DNA of 64,000 nt from Escherichia coli (GTDB lineage Bacteria; Pseudomonadota; Gammaproteobacteria; Enterobacterales; Enterobacteriaceae), in NCBI GenBank assembly GCA_021307345.1, contig CP089930.1, forward strand, positions 3,410,001 through 3,474,000. Direction: 5' to 3'. This document shows positions 51,093 through 63,591 of this stretch, one piece after another (positions within the stretch are counted from its first letter, which is position 1; every line of letters starts with the position of its first letter). The position numbers were made by a program, and so were the translations under genes. The notes beneath the pieces are model-generated. The model was given only the letters and a program-made list of their open reading frames with translations, was not told where the DNA came from and searched no databases.

Positions 51093-51742
51093 TGTTGGAT
51101 CTGTTTGCTGACGCTGAACCGTGGCAAGAACCTCTGGCACCTGGCGCGGCAATTTTACGGCGCTTTGCCTTTAACGTTGCGGAACAACTGATCCGCGATA
51201 TTAATGACGTCGCCCGCCAGTCGCCGTTTCGCCAGATGGTTACCCCCGGCGGATATACCATGTCGGTGGCAATGACCAACTGCGGGCGTCTGGGCTGGAC
51301 CACCAATCGGCAGGGTTATCTCTATTCGCCCATTGATCCGCAAACAAATAAACCGTGGCCCGCCATGCCGCAGAGTTTTCATAATTTATGTCAACGTGCG
51401 GCTACGGCGGCGGGCTATCCAGATTTCCAGCCTGACGCTTGCCTGATCAACCGCTATGCCCCTGGCGCGAAACTGTCGTTACATCAGGATAAAGACGAAC
51501 CGGATCTGCGCGCACCGATTGTTTCTGTTTCTCTGGGCTTACCCGCGATTTTTCAATTTGGTGGCCTCAAACGTAATGATCCGCTAAAACGACTGTTGCT
51601 GGAGCATGGCGACGTGGTGGTTTGGGGCGGTGAATCGCGGCTGTTTTATCACGGCATTCAACCACTCAAAGCGGGCTTTCATCCACTCACCGCCGACTGC
51701 CGCTACAATCTGACATTCCGTCAGGCAGGTAAAAAAGAATAA
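51092..51742 (+). CDS. alkB: Alpha-ketoglutarate-dependent DNA demethylase AlkB
   Basis: 216-residue Fe(II)/2-oxoglutarate dioxygenase that oxidatively removes methyl from 1-methyladenine and 3-methylcytosine. Iron ligands are His and Asp in LHQDKDEPD and His in FYHGIQPLK; the 2-oxoglutarate arginines are in DCRYNLTFRQ. Second gene of the ada operon, overlapping ada by one base. Confidence 0.98.
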   Translation: MLDLFADAEPWQEPLAPGAAILRRFAFNVAEQLIRDINDVARQSPFRQMVTPGGYTMSVAMTNCGRLGWTTNRQGYLYSPIDPQTNKPWPAMPQSFHNLCQRAATAAGYPDFQPDACLINRYAPGAKLSLHQDKDEPDLRAPIVSVSLGLPAIFQFGGLKRNDPLKRLLLEHGDVVVWGGESRLFYHGIQPLKAGFHPLTADCRYNLTFRQAGKKE

Positions 51743-51817
51743 AAATAAGAATTATTATTGCTGTGAGCGCGGAGATGTTTAAACTGCGGGCTGTAATTCA
51801 TTGTCCGGGTTTTCTGC

Positions 51818-53461
51818 ATGGAACTTCTTGTACTTGTCTGGCGGCAGTATCGCTGGCCATTTATCAGTGTGATGGCGCTAAGCCTCGCCAGTGCGGCATT
51901 AGGCATTGGCTTAATTGCTTTTATCAATCAGCGCCTTATCGAAACGGCGGATAACAGTCTGCTGGTGCTGCCGGAGTTTCTGGGTTTATTGCTGTTGCTA
52001 ATGGCAGTGACGCTGGGATCGCAACTGGCACTTACTACGCTGGGGCACCACTTCGTTTACCGACTGCGTAGCGAATTTATCAAGCGGATTCTGGATACCC
52101 ACGTTGAGCGTATCGAACAACTCGGTAGCGCCTCATTGCTGGCGGGGTTAACCAGCGATGTGCGCAATATCACCATTGCTTTTGTTCGTTTGCCGGAACT
52201 GGTGCAGGGGATCATTCTCACTATCGGTTCAGCGGCGTATTTGTGGATGCTGTCGGGCAAAATGTTGCTGGTAACGGCAATCTGGATGGCGGTCACCATC
52301 TGGGGCGGTTTTGTGCTGGTGGCGCGGGTATACAAACATATGGCGACCCTGCGTGAAACCGAAGACAAGCTGTACACGGATTTTCAAACCGTTCTGGAAG
52401 GGCGCAAAGAGCTGACCCTGAACCGTGAACGCGCTGAGTATGTGTTTAACAACCTCTACATTCCTGATGCGCAAGAGTATCGCCATCATATTATCCGCGC
52501 AGACACCTTCCATCTTAGTGCTGTGAACTGGTCAAACATCATGATGTTGGGTGCTATCGGCCTGGTGTTCTGGATGGCGAACAGTCTCGGTTGGGCTGAT
52601 ACCAACGTTGCCGCGACCTATTCGCTGACGCTGTTATTCCTGCGCACGCCGCTGCTTTCTGCGGTTGGCGCATTACCGACGCTGCTGACGGCTCAGGTGG
52701 CGTTTAACAAGCTGAACAAATTCGCGCTCGCGCCTTTCAAAGCGGAGTTTCCACGCCCGCAGGCGTTTCCTGACTGGCAAACGCTGGAGCTACGTAACGT
52801 GATGTTTAGTTATCAGGACAACGCGTTTTCCGTTGGCCCACTCAACCTCACCATTAAACGTGGCGAACTGTTGTTTCTGATTGGTGGCAACGGTAGCGGA
52901 AAATCGACGCTGGCGATGTTGCTGACGGGGTTGTATCAGCCGCAAAGCGGTGAAATTTTGCTGGATGGTAAACCCATCAGCGGCGAAAAACCGGAAGATT
53001 ATCGCAAACTGTTTTCGGCAGTGTTTACCGATGTCTGGCTGTTCGATCAACTGCTGGGGCCGGAGGGTAAACCTGCTAATCCGCAACTGGTTGAGAAGTG
53101 GCTGGCGCAGCTGAAAATGGCTCATAAGCTGGAGTTAAGTAACGGGCGTATTGTTAACCTGAAGTTATCAAAAGGGCAGAAAAAACGCGTGGCGCTGTTG
53201 CTGACGCTGGCAGAAGAACGCGATATTATCCTGCTGGATGAATGGGCGGCGGATCAGGACCCACACTTCCGTCGTGAGTTTTATCAGGTGCTGCTGCCGC
53301 TAATGCAGGAGATGGGTAAAACGATTTTCGCCATCAGTCATGATGATCATTACTTTATCCACGCTGACCGCCTGCTGGAGATGCGCAACGGGCAACTTAG
53401 CGAACTGACGGGCGAAGAGCGCGATGCTGCTTCGCGTGATGCCGTTGCCCGGACGGCATAA
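51818..53461 (+). CDS. yojI: ABC transporter YojI (microcin J25 exporter)
   Basis: 547-residue fused permease-ATPase of the cyclic-peptide exporter type. Six membrane helices in the first 300 residues are followed by the nucleotide-binding domain: Walker [11 protein letters not shown], signature [13 protein letters not shown], Walker [13 protein letters not shown], switch AISHDDHY. K-12 YojI exports microcin J25 with TolC. Single gene; a perfect hairpin follows at 53474-53500. Confidence 0.96.
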   Translation: MELLVLVWRQYRWPFISVMALSLASAALGIGLIAFINQRLIETADNSLLVLPEFLGLLLLLMAVTLGSQLALTTLGHHFVYRLRSEFIKRILDTHVERIEQLGSASLLAGLTSDVRNITIAFVRLPELVQGIILTIGSAAYLWMLSGKMLLVTAIWMAVTIWGGFVLVARVYKHMATLRETEDKLYTDFQTVLEGRKELTLNRERAEYVFNNLYIPDAQEYRHHIIRADTFHLSAVNWSNIMMLGAIGLVFWMANSLGWADTNVAATYSLTLLFLRTPLLSAVGALPTLLTAQVAFNKLNKFALAPFKAEFPRPQAFPDWQTLELRNVMFSYQDNAFSVGPLNLTIKRGELLFLIGGNGSGKSTLAMLLTGLYQPQSGEILLDGKPISGEKPEDYRKLFSAVFTDVWLFDQLLGPEGKPANPQLVEKWLAQLKMAHKLELSNGRIVNLKLSKGQKKRVALLLTLAEERDIILLDEWAADQDPHFRREFYQVLLPLMQEMGKTIFAISHDDHYFIHADRLLEMRNGQLSELTGEERDAASRDAVARTA

Positions 53462-53473
53462 TATTTTGACGCT

Positions 53474-53500
53474 GACCTGGCGGCTCGCTGCCGCCAGGTC
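53474..53500. terminator. Stem-loop after yojI
   Basis: Perfect 11-bp stem GACCTGGCGGC / GCCGCCAGGTC with a 5-nt loop, 12 bp after the stop, flanked by AT-rich arms. Confidence 0.65.
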
Positions 53501-53666
53501 AATATTCTAAAAATCCCTTCGTTTCTAATAACCATATAATTAATCAACGAAATTATAATGTTTCTAAAATTAGAATATAATTTATAAACATTATTTAAAT
53601 GTTGTTACTTAAGTGTTACCGTTGATGCCGCGCAAATCTCACCTGCAATAAAGCGACTAAAAGTAA

Positions 53667-55325
<1,659 letters not shown>

Positions 55326-55329
55326 TGGT

Positions 55330-55500
55330 GCGCCGCATCCGGCATTGAGTGTCGGATGCGGCGTAACCGCCTTATCCGACCTACGGGGTGCCGCATTTCA
55401 CAGTAGCGTAGGCCTGATAAGACGCGTCAGCGTCGCATCAAGCAACCGGCTCGTGCGCCAGATGTCGGATGCGGCGTAACCGTCTTATTCGGCCTACGGA
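55330..55500. repeat. BIME between mqo and eco
   Basis: At least three REP palindromes: GCCGCATCCGGC...GTCGGATGCGGC with CCTTATCCGACCTACG (55331-55384), GCCTGATAAGACGCG...CGTCGCATCA (about 55411-55441) and GTCGGATGCGGCGTAACCGTC with TTCGGCCTACG (about 55463-55499), in alternating orientation between the convergent genes. Confidence 0.88.
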
Positions 55501-55520
55501 GTGCAGCACTTCACAGCAGT

Positions 55521-56009
55521 TTAGCGAACTACCGCGTTGTCAATTTTTTCTTCCGCCTTCCAAATGCGGTACTTCACATCCACATTGTCTGGCGTATACA
55601 CCACGATCGGCAGCTTACTGTTGTAACGCAGCATTCCAGCATCGCCCAGATACGCGGTGACAAATTTCTTCTCTTTCTTGCCATCCGGGCAGGCCATCAT
55701 CGTCGAAACCGGGGAGCTTACTTTATCAAAGACATAATAATCATAGCCCCAGCCTTCCAGCGTTTTGCTTTCCAGCTTCCCGCCGAGACGATGCAAATTG
55801 CAATCGACTTCCAGCGTCTGACCGATTAACAGTTCTACTTTCAGGGTAGATTCATCTTCTTGCGGAGTTAACTGAATCACCTGACGCTTCATGCCTTTTT
55901 CAGCTTGTGGATAAGGCGCTACTTTCTCCAGTGGCTGGACACTCTCTGCCGCCCAGGCGGAGGTGGTAGCGAAAGCGGCAAACAATACTGCAGGTAGAAT
56001 GGTCTTCAT
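55521..56009 (-). CDS. eco: Ecotin, periplasmic serine protease inhibitor
   Basis: 162 residues with a 20-residue signal peptide ([20 protein letters not shown]). The mature dimer inhibits trypsin-fold proteases such as neutrophil elastase. The reactive loop [10 protein letters not shown], with its P1 methionine, is intact, and the two cysteines for the disulfide are present. Single gene. Confidence 0.97.
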   Translation of the reverse strand: MKTILPAVLFAAFATTSAWAAESVQPLEKVAPYPQAEKGMKRQVIQLTPQEDESTLKVELLIGQTLEVDCNLHRLGGKLESKTLEGWGYDYYVFDKVSSPVSTMMACPDGKKEKKFVTAYLGDAGMLRYNSKLPIVVYTPDNVDVKYRIWKAEEKIDNAVVR

Positions 56010-56266
56010 TTTTGCTTTCCTTCTTCATTTATAGGTTTTCACCGATGATGTCGCTGAAGGTTAACATATTCATCAGATTTATTAATTTGCTTTATGAATA
56101 ACCTAAAGAATATTCAGACAATTTTACCTGCCCTTTTAGTGTTAAATTCTGATGAATGGTGAAGCCTGGAGAAATATTTCTGGTGAATTAATCGCTATAT
56201 AAATATGTTTATAACCATTTGAAATGTGAGCAAAAGCCCGTTTTTGCCACTCTTCCCACCACTCTT

Positions 56267-56301
56267 TTGATCCTGCTACAGGTTTTACCCCGATCGGGGT
56301 A
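56267..56301 (+). promoter_or_regulatory. napF control region: FNR-like and NarP/NarL sites
   Basis: TTGATCCTGCTACA (56267-56280) keeps the left FNR half-site (TTGAT) with a poor right half. TACCCCGATCGGGGTA (56286-56301) is a perfect 7-2-7 inverted pair of NarP/NarL heptamers. This agrees with known FNR plus NarP activation of nap under low oxygen and low nitrate. The remainder of the 405-bp eco-napF gap shows no gene. Confidence 0.7.
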
Positions 56302-56414
56302 TGCATCTTTGACACATCCTTTAATATCTTAGCGGCTATAAAAATGGCTTATTAATTATGCGGTTTATTTGGTCGCTCTCAGTTTTCAGAGCGCGTTAAT
56401 GATGGAAGGTCAAT

Positions 56415-56909
56415 GTGAAGATTGATGCATCCCGTCGGGGCATACTCACTGGTCGCTGGCGCAAAGCCAGTAACGGTATCTGTCCGCCCTGGTCCGGTGA
56501 TGAATCTCATTTTCTGACCTATTGCACCCGCTGCGACGCCTGTATTAATGCTTGTGAAAACAACATTCTGCAACGCGGCGCGGGTGGCTATCCGAGCGTT
56601 AATTTCAAAAATAACGAGTGCAGCTTCTGTTACGCCTGCGCGCAGGCTTGCCCCGAATCGCTATTTTCTCCGCGCCACACCAGGGCCTGGGATTTGCAGT
56701 TCACCATTGGGGACGCGTGCCTGGCGTATCAGTCAGTTGAATGCCGCCGCTGTCAGGATAGCTGTGAGCCAATGGCAATTATCTTTCGCCCGACGCTCTC
56801 CGGGATCTACCAGCCGCAACTTAATAGCCAACTTTGCAACGGATGTGGAGCATGTGCAGCCAGCTGTCCGGTATCAGCCATAACTGCGGAGTATCTCCAT
56901 GCACACTAA
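56415..56909 (+). CDS. napF: Ferredoxin-type protein NapF
   Basis: 164-residue cytoplasmic iron-sulfur protein. Four cysteine clusters are visible: CTRCDACINACE, CSFCYACAQACP, CRRCQDSCE and CNGCGACAASCP. NapF interacts with NapA before export and is thought to help its maturation. It starts at GTG 56415. Its end overlaps napD. First gene of napFDAGHBC-ccm. Confidence 0.97.
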   Translation: MKIDASRRGILTGRWRKASNGICPPWSGDESHFLTYCTRCDACINACENNILQRGAGGYPSVNFKNNECSFCYACAQACPESLFSPRHTRAWDLQFTIGDACLAYQSVECRRCQDSCEPMAIIFRPTLSGIYQPQLNSQLCNGCGACAASCPVSAITAEYLHAH

Positions 56910-57162
56910 CTGGCAAGTTTGCAGCCTGGTCGTTCAGGCCAAAAGCGAACGAATTTCAGACATCAGCACCCAACTGAACGCCTTTCCCGGCTGTGAAGTT
57001 GCTGTCAGCGACGCGCCGAGCGGTCAGTTGATTGTGGTGGTGGAAGCAGAAGACAGCGAAACGCTGATCCAAACCATTGAGTCAGTACGCAACGTAGAGG
57101 GCGTGCTGGCGGTGTCGCTGGTTTATCACCAGCAGGAAGAGCAAGGTGAGGAAACACCATGA
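56899..57162 (+). CDS. napD: NapA signal-peptide chaperone NapD
   Basis: 87-residue cytoplasmic chaperone that binds the twin-arginine signal of NapA and holds back export until cofactors are inserted. The ferredoxin-like fold of this family is consistent with [20 protein letters not shown]. It overlaps napF by 11 bp and napA by 4 bp (ATGA). Confidence 0.97.
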   Translation: MHTNWQVCSLVVQAKSERISDISTQLNAFPGCEVAVSDAPSGQLIVVVEAEDSETLIQTIESVRNVEGVLAVSLVYHQQEEQGEETP

Positions 57163-59645
57163 AACTCAGTCGTCGTAGCTTTATGAAAGCTAACGCCGTT
57201 GCGGCCGCTGCGGCGGCTGCCGGTCTCAGCGTGCCGGGCGTTGCCCGCGCCGTTGTTGGTCAGCAGGAAGCCATTAAATGGGATAAAGCGCCGTGCCGTT
57301 TCTGTGGTACTGGTTGCGGCGTTCTGGTCGGAACGCAGCAGGGGCGTGTGGTGGCCTGTCAGGGCGACCCGGACGCACCGGTTAACCGTGGCCTGAACTG
57401 CATTAAGGGCTATTTCCTGCCCAAAATCATGTACGGTAAAGACCGTTTGACGCAGCCGCTGCTGCGTATGAAAAACGGTAAATATGACAAAGAAGGCGAA
57501 TTTACCCCAATCACCTGGGATCAAGCCTTCGATGTGATGGAAGAGAAATTCAAAACCGCCCTGAAAGAAAAAGGGCCGGAATCGATCGGTATGTTCGGTT
57601 CTGGTCAATGGACTATCTGGGAAGGTTATGCTGCGTCCAAGTTGTTCAAAGCGGGCTTCCGTTCGAACAACATCGACCCGAACGCGCGTCACTGTATGGC
57701 GTCGGCAGTAGTTGGCTTTATGCGTACCTTTGGTATGGATGAGCCGATGGGCTGCTATGACGACATCGAGCAGGCTGACGCGTTTGTGCTGTGGGGCGCA
57801 AACATGGCGGAGATGCACCCGATCCTCTGGTCGCGCATCACTAACCGTCGTCTCTCTAATCAGAACGTCACCGTAGCGGTGCTTTCTACCTACCAGCATC
57901 GTAGCTTCGAGCTGGCGGATAACGGCATCATCTTTACGCCACAGTCTGACCTGGTGATCCTGAACTACATCGCCAACTATATCATTCAAAACAATGCGAT
58001 AAATCAGGACTTCTTCAGCAAACACGTTAATCTGCGTAAAGGGGCGACGGACATCGGCTACGGTTTACGTCCGACCCATCCGCTGGAAAAAGCAGCGAAG
58101 AATCCAGGTTCTGACGCCTCCGAACCGATGAGCTTTGAAGATTACAAAGCCTTCGTTGCTGAGTATACGCTGGAAAAAACTGCCGAAATGACCGGCGTGC
58201 CGAAAGACCAGTTAGAACAACTGGCGCAGCTGTATGCCGATCCGAACAAGAAAGTCATCTCCTACTGGACGATGGGCTTCAACCAGCATACTCGTGGCGT
58301 GTGGGCCAACAACCTGGTCTACAACCTGCACCTGCTGACCGGCAAAATTTCCCAGCCGGGTTGTGGTCCGTTCTCCCTGACCGGGCAGCCTTCCGCGTGT
58401 GGTACTGCGCGTGAAGTGGGCACCTTTGCTCACCGTCTGCCTGCGGACATGGTGGTGACTAACGAGAAACACCGTGATATCTGCGAGAAGAAGTGGAATA
58501 TCCCGAGCGGCACCATTCCGGCGAAAATCGGTCTGCACGCGGTGGCACAAGACCGTGCGCTGAAAGACGGCAAGCTGAATGTTTACTGGACCATGTGTAC
58601 CAATAACATGCAGGCCGGGCCGAACATTAATGAAGAGCGTATGCCGGGCTGGCGCGATCCGCGCAACTTCATCATCGTCTCCGATCCGTATCCGACAGTC
58701 AGTGCGCTGGCAGCGGACTTGATCCTGCCGACCGCAATGTGGGTAGAGAAAGAGGGCGCTTACGGTAATGCCGAACGCCGTACTCAGTTCTGGCGTCAGC
58801 AGGTACAGGCACCGGGCGAAGCGAAATCGGATCTCTGGCAGTTAGTCCAGTTCTCCCGCCGCTTCAAAACAGAAGAAGTATGGCCGGAAGAGCTGCTGGC
58901 GAAGAAACCGGAACTGCGTGGCAAAACGCTGTACGAAGTTCTGTATGCCACCCCCGAAGTGAGCAAATTCCCGGTATCCGAACTGGCGGAAGATCAGCTG
59001 AACGATGAATCCCGCGAGCTGGGCTTCTATCTGCAAAAAGGGCTGTTCGAAGAGTACGCATGGTTTGGTCGCGGTCACGGTCACGATCTGGCACCGTTCG
59101 ATGACTACCACAAAGCGCGCGGTCTGCGCTGGCCGGTGGTGAACGGTAAAGAAACGCAGTGGCGTTACAGCGAAGGTAACGACCCGTACGTGAAAGCGGG
59201 CGAAGGCTATAAGTTCTACGGTAAACCGGATGGCAAAGCGGTGATCTTCGCACTGCCGTTCGAACCGGCGGCGGAAGCACCGGATGAAGAGTACGATCTG
59301 TGGCTCTCTACCGGACGCGTCCTGGAGCACTGGCACACCGGCAGTATGACTCGCCGTGTACCAGAACTGCACCGTGCCTTCCCGGAAGCGGTCCTGTTTA
59401 TTCACCCGTTGGATGCGAAAGCGCGCGATCTGCGCCGTGGCGACAAAGTGAAAGTGGTTTCTCGCCGTGGCGAAGTGATCTCGATTGTTGAAACGCGCGG
59501 TCGTAACCGTCCGCCGCAGGGGCTGGTGTATATGCCGTTCTTCGACGCCGCACAGCTGGTTAACAAACTGACGCTGGATGCGACCGATCCGCTCTCGAAA
59601 GAGACGGACTTCAAGAAGTGCGCGGTCAAACTGGAGAAGGTGTAA
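57159..59645 (+). CDS. napA: Periplasmic nitrate reductase catalytic subunit
   Basis: 828-residue molybdoenzyme, full length. A twin-arginine signal (SRRSFMKAN, residues 4-12) ends at about residue 31. The N-terminal [4Fe-4S] site is CRFCGTGC...GLNCIKG. The molybdenum-ligating cysteine lies in [13 protein letters not shown]. Bis-MGD domains of the DMSO-reductase family fill the rest. It reduces nitrate to nitrite in the periplasm with electrons from NapB. Confidence 0.99.
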   Translation: MKLSRRSFMKANAVAAAAAAAGLSVPGVARAVVGQQEAIKWDKAPCRFCGTGCGVLVGTQQGRVVACQGDPDAPVNRGLNCIKGYFLPKIMYGKDRLTQPLLRMKNGKYDKEGEFTPITWDQAFDVMEEKFKTALKEKGPESIGMFGSGQWTIWEGYAASKLFKAGFRSNNIDPNARHCMASAVVGFMRTFGMDEPMGCYDDIEQADAFVLWGANMAEMHPILWSRITNRRLSNQNVTVAVLSTYQHRSFELADNGIIFTPQSDLVILNYIANYIIQNNAINQDFFSKHVNLRKGATDIGYGLRPTHPLEKAAKNPGSDASEPMSFEDYKAFVAEYTLEKTAEMTGVPKDQLEQLAQLYADPNKKVISYWTMGFNQHTRGVWANNLVYNLHLLTGKISQPGCGPFSLTGQPSACGTAREVGTFAHRLPADMVVTNEKHRDICEKKWNIPSGTIPAKIGLHAVAQDRALKDGKLNVYWTMCTNNMQAGPNINEERMPGWRDPRNFIIVSDPYPTVSALAADLILPTAMWVEKEGAYGNAERRTQFWRQQVQAPGEAKSDLWQLVQFSRRFKTEEVWPEELLAKKPELRGKTLYEVLYATPEVSKFPVSELAEDQLNDESRELGFYLQKGLFEEYAWFGRGHGHDLAPFDDYHKARGLRWPVVNGKETQWRYSEGNDPYVKAGEGYKFYGKPDGKAVIFALPFEPAAEAPDEEYDLWLSTGRVLEHWHTGSMTRRVPELHRAFPEAVLFIHPLDAKARDLRRGDKVKVVSRRGEVISIVETRGRNRPPQGLVYMPFFDAAQLVNKLTLDATDPLSKETDFKKCAVKLEKV

Positions 59646-59651
59646 GCCATT

Positions 59652-60347
59652 ATGTCCCGGTCAGCGAAACCTCAAAATGGTCGCCGCCGCTTTCTGCGCG
59701 ATGTCGTTCGCACAGCAGGCGGGCTGGCTGCCGTGGGTGTGGCGCTGGGGTTACAACAGCAAACCGCACGCGCATCTGGCGTGCGGTTGCGCCCGCCCGG
59801 AGCCATAAACGAGAACGCCTTTGCCAGTGCCTGTGTGCGTTGCGGTCAGTGTGTTCAGGCTTGCCCTTATGACACCTTAAAACTGGCGACGCTGGCTTCT
59901 GGCCTGTCGGCGGGCACGCCATATTTTGTCGCACGGGATATTCCTTGCGAAATGTGTGAGGACATTCCGTGCGCCAAAGTGTGCCCGAGCGGTGCGTTGG
60001 ATCGTGAGATCGAATCGATCGACGACGCGCGAATGGGGCTGGCGGTGTTGGTGGATCAGGAGAACTGCCTCAACTTTCAGGGGCTGCGCTGCGATGTTTG
60101 TTATCGCGAATGCCCGAAAATTGATGAGGCAATCACCCTGGAGCTGGAGCGCAACACGCGTACCGGTAAGCACGCCCGCTTTCTGCCGACGGTTCACAGC
60201 GACGCCTGTACCGGCTGCGGTAAGTGCGAAAAAGTGTGCGTGCTGGAACAACCGGCAATCAAGGTGTTACCGCTGTCACTGGCGAAAGGGGAGTTAGGTC
60301 ACCATTACCGCTTCGGCTGGCTGGAGGGGAACAATGGCAAATCGTAA
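59652..60347 (+). CDS. napG: Ferredoxin-type protein NapG
   Basis: 231-residue periplasmic iron-sulfur protein exported by Tat ([10 protein letters not shown], then ARA at about residue 38). Four [4Fe-4S] motifs: [35 protein letters not shown] and [11 protein letters not shown]. With NapH it forms a quinol dehydrogenase delivering electrons to NapC/NapB, mainly from ubiquinol. It overlaps napH by 14 bp. Confidence 0.97.
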
Positions 60348-61197
60348 ACGTGACGCCGGGCGCGAGGCGCTGGAGAAAAAAGGCTGGTGGCGCACTCACC
60401 GTTGGCTGGTATTGCGTCGCCTTTGTCAGTTCTTCGTGCTGGGGATGTTTTTGAGCGGCCCGTGGTTTGGTGTGTGGATTTTGCACGGCAACTACAGCAG
60501 TAGCCTGTTATTCGACACCGTTCCGCTGACCGATCCGCTGATGACGCTGCAAAGCCTTGCCAGCGGTCATCTGCCTGCCACGGTGGCGTTGACCGGTGCG
60601 GTAATTATCACCGTGCTCTACGCCCTGGCAGGAAAGCGATTATTTTGCAGTTGGGTCTGCCCGCTGAACCCGATTACCGACTTAGCGAACTGGTTGCGCC
60701 GGCGTTTTGACCTTAATCAGTCTGCGACGATCCCGCGCCACATTCGCTACGTGCTGTTGGTGGTCATTCTGGTGGGTTCGGCCTTAACTGGCTCGCTCAT
60801 CTGGGAATGGATCAACCCCGTTTCCCTGATGGGGCGTAGCCTGGTAATGGGTTTCGGTAGCGGCGCGCTGCTTATTCTCGCGCTGTTTTTATTTGATCTA
60901 CTGGTCGTTGAACACGGCTGGTGCGGGCACATTTGTCCGGTTGGTGCACTGTATGGCGTGCTGGGTAGCAAAGGTGTGATTACCGTTGCGGCCACCGATC
61001 GGCAGAAATGTAACCGCTGTATGGATTGTTTTCATGTTTGCCCGGAACCGCATGTGCTACGTGCCCCGGTGCTGGATGAACAAAGCCCGGTGCAGGTCAC
61101 CAGCCGCGATTGCATGACGTGCGGTCGCTGCGTGGATGTCTGTTCTGAGGATGTATTTACAATAACTACACGATGGAGTTCGGGAGCGAAATCATGA
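60334..61197 (+). CDS. napH: Quinol dehydrogenase membrane component NapH
   Basis: 287 residues with four membrane helices, cytoplasmic cysteine motifs CSWVCPLNP and [10 protein letters not shown], and two [4Fe-4S] sites at the C-terminus ([23 protein letters not shown]). Membrane partner of NapG. The stop overlaps the napB start (ATGA). Confidence 0.97.
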
Positions 61198-61643
61198 AAA
61201 GCCATGACCTGAAGAAGGCGCTGTGTCAATGGACGGCGATGCTGGCCCTGGTGGTAAGCGGCGCGGTTTGGGCGGCTAATGGCGTCGATTTTAGCCAGTC
61301 GCCGGAAGTATCCGGGACGCAGGAAGGGGCCATTCGGATGCCAAAAGAGCAGGATCGGATGCCGCTGAACTATGTGAATCAGCCGCCAATGATCCCGCAT
61401 AGCGTTGAAGGTTATCAGGTAACGACCAATACCAACCGCTGCTTGCAGTGCCACGGTGTCGAAAGTTATCGCACCACTGGCGCGCCGCGTATCAGTCCTA
61501 CTCACTTTATGGACAGCGACGGCAAAGTGGGCGCAGAAGTGGCTCCGCGTCGTTACTTCTGTCTGCAATGTCACGTGCCGCAGGCCGATACCGCGCCAAT
61601 CGTGGGGAATACCTTTACCCCATCAAAAGGTTACGGGAAATAA
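61194..61643 (+). CDS. napB: Dihaem cytochrome c NapB
   Basis: 149 residues. A signal peptide of about 27 residues (ending GAVWA) and two CXXCH haem sites, both reading CLQCH. It receives electrons from NapC and passes them to NapA in the periplasm. I start at ATG 61194 ([10 protein letters not shown]) rather than the in-frame GTG or ATG 7 codons earlier, because this start overlaps napH by 4 bp and gives the known length. Confidence 0.97.
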   Translation: MKSHDLKKALCQWTAMLALVVSGAVWAANGVDFSQSPEVSGTQEGAIRMPKEQDRMPLNYVNQPPMIPHSVEGYQVTTNTNRCLQCHGVESYRTTGAPRISPTHFMDSDGKVGAEVAPRRYFCLQCHVPQADTAPIVGNTFTPSKGYGK

Positions 61644-61652
61644 GAGGTTATT

Positions 61653-62255
61653 ATGGGAAATTCTGACCGTAAGCCTGGTCTGATTAAGCGCCTGTGGAAA
61701 TGGTGGCGTACCCCCAGCCGTCTGGCGCTGGGGACGCTGCTGTTGATCGGTTTTGTCGGCGGCATCGTCTTCTGGGGCGGCTTTAACACCGGTATGGAAA
61801 AAGCCAACACCGAAGAGTTCTGCATTAGCTGCCACGAAATGCGTAACACGGTGTATCAGGAATACATGGATTCCGTGCACTACAACAACCGTAGCGGCGT
61901 CCGTGCGACCTGTCCGGATTGTCACGTTCCGCACGAGTTTGTGCCGAAGATGATACGCAAGCTCAAAGCAAGTAAAGAGCTGTATGGTAAAATTTTTGGC
62001 GTTATTGACACGCCGCAGAAATTTGAAGCTCATCGCCTGACGATGGCACAGAATGAGTGGCGGCGCATGAAGGACAATAACTCGCAGGAGTGCCGTAACT
62101 GTCACAACTTCGAGTATATGGATACAACCGCCCAGAAATCTGTTGCCGCTAAGATGCACGACCAGGCGGTGAAAGATGGGCAAACCTGTATTGATTGCCA
62201 TAAAGGGATAGCGCACAAGCTGCCCGATATGCGTGAAGTCGAGCCAGGTTTTTAA
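61653..62255 (+). CDS. napC: Tetrahaem cytochrome c quinol dehydrogenase NapC
   Basis: 200 residues of the NapC/NirT family. One N-terminal membrane helix (LALGTLLLIGFVGGIVFWGG) and four haem sites CISCH, CPDCH, CRNCH and CIDCH. It oxidises menaquinol and feeds NapB. Nine bp after napB and 12 bp before ccmA, so the operon continues into the haem attachment genes. Confidence 0.98.
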   Translation: MGNSDRKPGLIKRLWKWWRTPSRLALGTLLLIGFVGGIVFWGGFNTGMEKANTEEFCISCHEMRNTVYQEYMDSVHYNNRSGVRATCPDCHVPHEFVPKMIRKLKASKELYGKIFGVIDTPQKFEAHRLTMAQNEWRRMKDNNSQECRNCHNFEYMDTTAQKSVAAKMHDQAVKDGQTCIDCHKGIAHKLPDMREVEPGF

Positions 62256-62267
62256 CAGGGTTATTGC

Positions 62268-62891
62268 TTGGGTATGCTTGAAGCCAGAGAGTTACTTTGT
62301 GAGCGGGATGAACGAACCTTATTTAGTGGTTTATCATTTACGCTGAACGCAGGAGAGTGGGTACAAATCACCGGTAGCAACGGCGCGGGGAAGACAACGC
62401 TTCTCCGTTTGCTGACGGGATTGTCTCGCCCTGATGCGGGTGACGTTCTCTGGCAAGGGCAGCCCTTGCATCAGGTACGCGACAGCTACCATCAAAACCT
62501 GTTATGGATAGGCCATCAGCCGGGGATCAAAACCCGGCTGACGGCGTTAGAAAATCTGCACTTTTATCATCGCGATGGCGATACCGCACAATGTCTGGAA
62601 GCTCTGGCGCAGGCCGGGCTTGCCGGATTCGAAGATATTCCGGTAAATCAACTTTCTGCCGGGCAACAACGCCGCGTCGCTTTAGCGCGTCTGTGGTTGA
62701 CCCGTGCCACGTTATGGATCCTCGACGAACCTTTTACCGCGATTGACGTTAACGGCGTCGATCGTCTGACCCAGCGAATGGCGCAACATACGGAGCAGGG
62801 GGGGATTGTGATTCTGACCACTCACCAGCCGCTCAACGTTGCTGAAAGTAAAATTCGCCGCATTTCACTGACGCAAACGAGGGCCGCATGA
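62268..62891 (+). CDS. ccmA: Cytochrome c maturation ATPase CcmA
   Basis: 207-residue ABC ATPase of the CcmABCD complex that releases holo-CcmE loaded with haem. Walker [12 protein letters not shown], signature [10 protein letters not shown], Walker [13 protein letters not shown]. The start is TTG 62268, giving the K-12 length; an ATG follows two codons later (MGM, at 62274) as an alternative. It overlaps ccmB by 4 bp. Confidence 0.97.
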   Translation: MGMLEARELLCERDERTLFSGLSFTLNAGEWVQITGSNGAGKTTLLRLLTGLSRPDAGDVLWQGQPLHQVRDSYHQNLLWIGHQPGIKTRLTALENLHFYHRDGDTAQCLEALAQAGLAGFEDIPVNQLSAGQQRRVALARLWLTRATLWILDEPFTAIDVNGVDRLTQRMAQHTEQGGIVILTTHQPLNVAESKIRRISLTQTRAA

Positions 62892-63550
62892 TGTTCTGGC
62901 GCATTTTCCGTCTTGAGCTGCGCGTGGCGTTTCGCCATAGTGCCGAAATCGCTAATCCGCTGTGGTTCTTCCTGATTGTTATTACCCTTTTTCCGCTCAG
63001 TATTGGCCCGGAGCCGCAGCTGCTGGCGCGTATTGCACCGGGAGTTATCTGGGTTGCGGCGCTGCTTTCTTCACTGTTGGCGCTGGAGCGGCTGTTCCGT
63101 GATGATTTGCAGGACGGCAGTCTTGAACAATTGATGTTGTTGCCGTTACCCTTGCCTGCCGTTGTGCTGGCGAAGGTGATGGCGCACTGGATGGTAACCG
63201 GTCTGCCGTTACTCATCCTCTCGCCTCTGGTGGCATTGCTACTGGGAATGGACGTTTATGGCTGGCAAGTGATGGCGCTGACGCTGCTGCTGGGAACCCC
63301 AACGCTTGGCTTTCTCGGCGCACCTGGCGTGGCACTGACGGTGGGACTTAAGCGCGGCGGCGTGCTACTGAGCATTCTGGTATTACCGCTGACTATCCCA
63401 TTACTCATCTTTGCCACCGCCGCGATGGACGCGGCTTCGATGCATTTGCCCGTTGACGGGTATCTGGCAATTTTAGGCGCGTTGCTGGCAGGCACCGCGA
63501 CATTAAGTCCTTTTGCGACGGCGGCAGCGTTAAGAATCAGCATTCAATAA
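62888..63550 (+). CDS. ccmB: Haem exporter subunit CcmB
   Basis: 220-residue integral membrane protein with six predicted helices, the permease partner of CcmA. The N-terminus [20 protein letters not shown] and the loop [20 protein letters not shown] are typical. ATGA overlap with ccmA; ccmC follows after 41 bp. Confidence 0.97.
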   Translation: MMFWRIFRLELRVAFRHSAEIANPLWFFLIVITLFPLSIGPEPQLLARIAPGVIWVAALLSSLLALERLFRDDLQDGSLEQLMLLPLPLPAVVLAKVMAHWMVTGLPLLILSPLVALLLGMDVYGWQVMALTLLLGTPTLGFLGAPGVALTVGLKRGGVLLSILVLPLTIPLLIFATAAMDAASMHLPVDGYLAILGALLAGTATLSPFATAAALRISIQ

Positions 63551-63591
63551 CGCTGGATTACTGATTTTTGTTCAAGTCTGGTATCGAAACT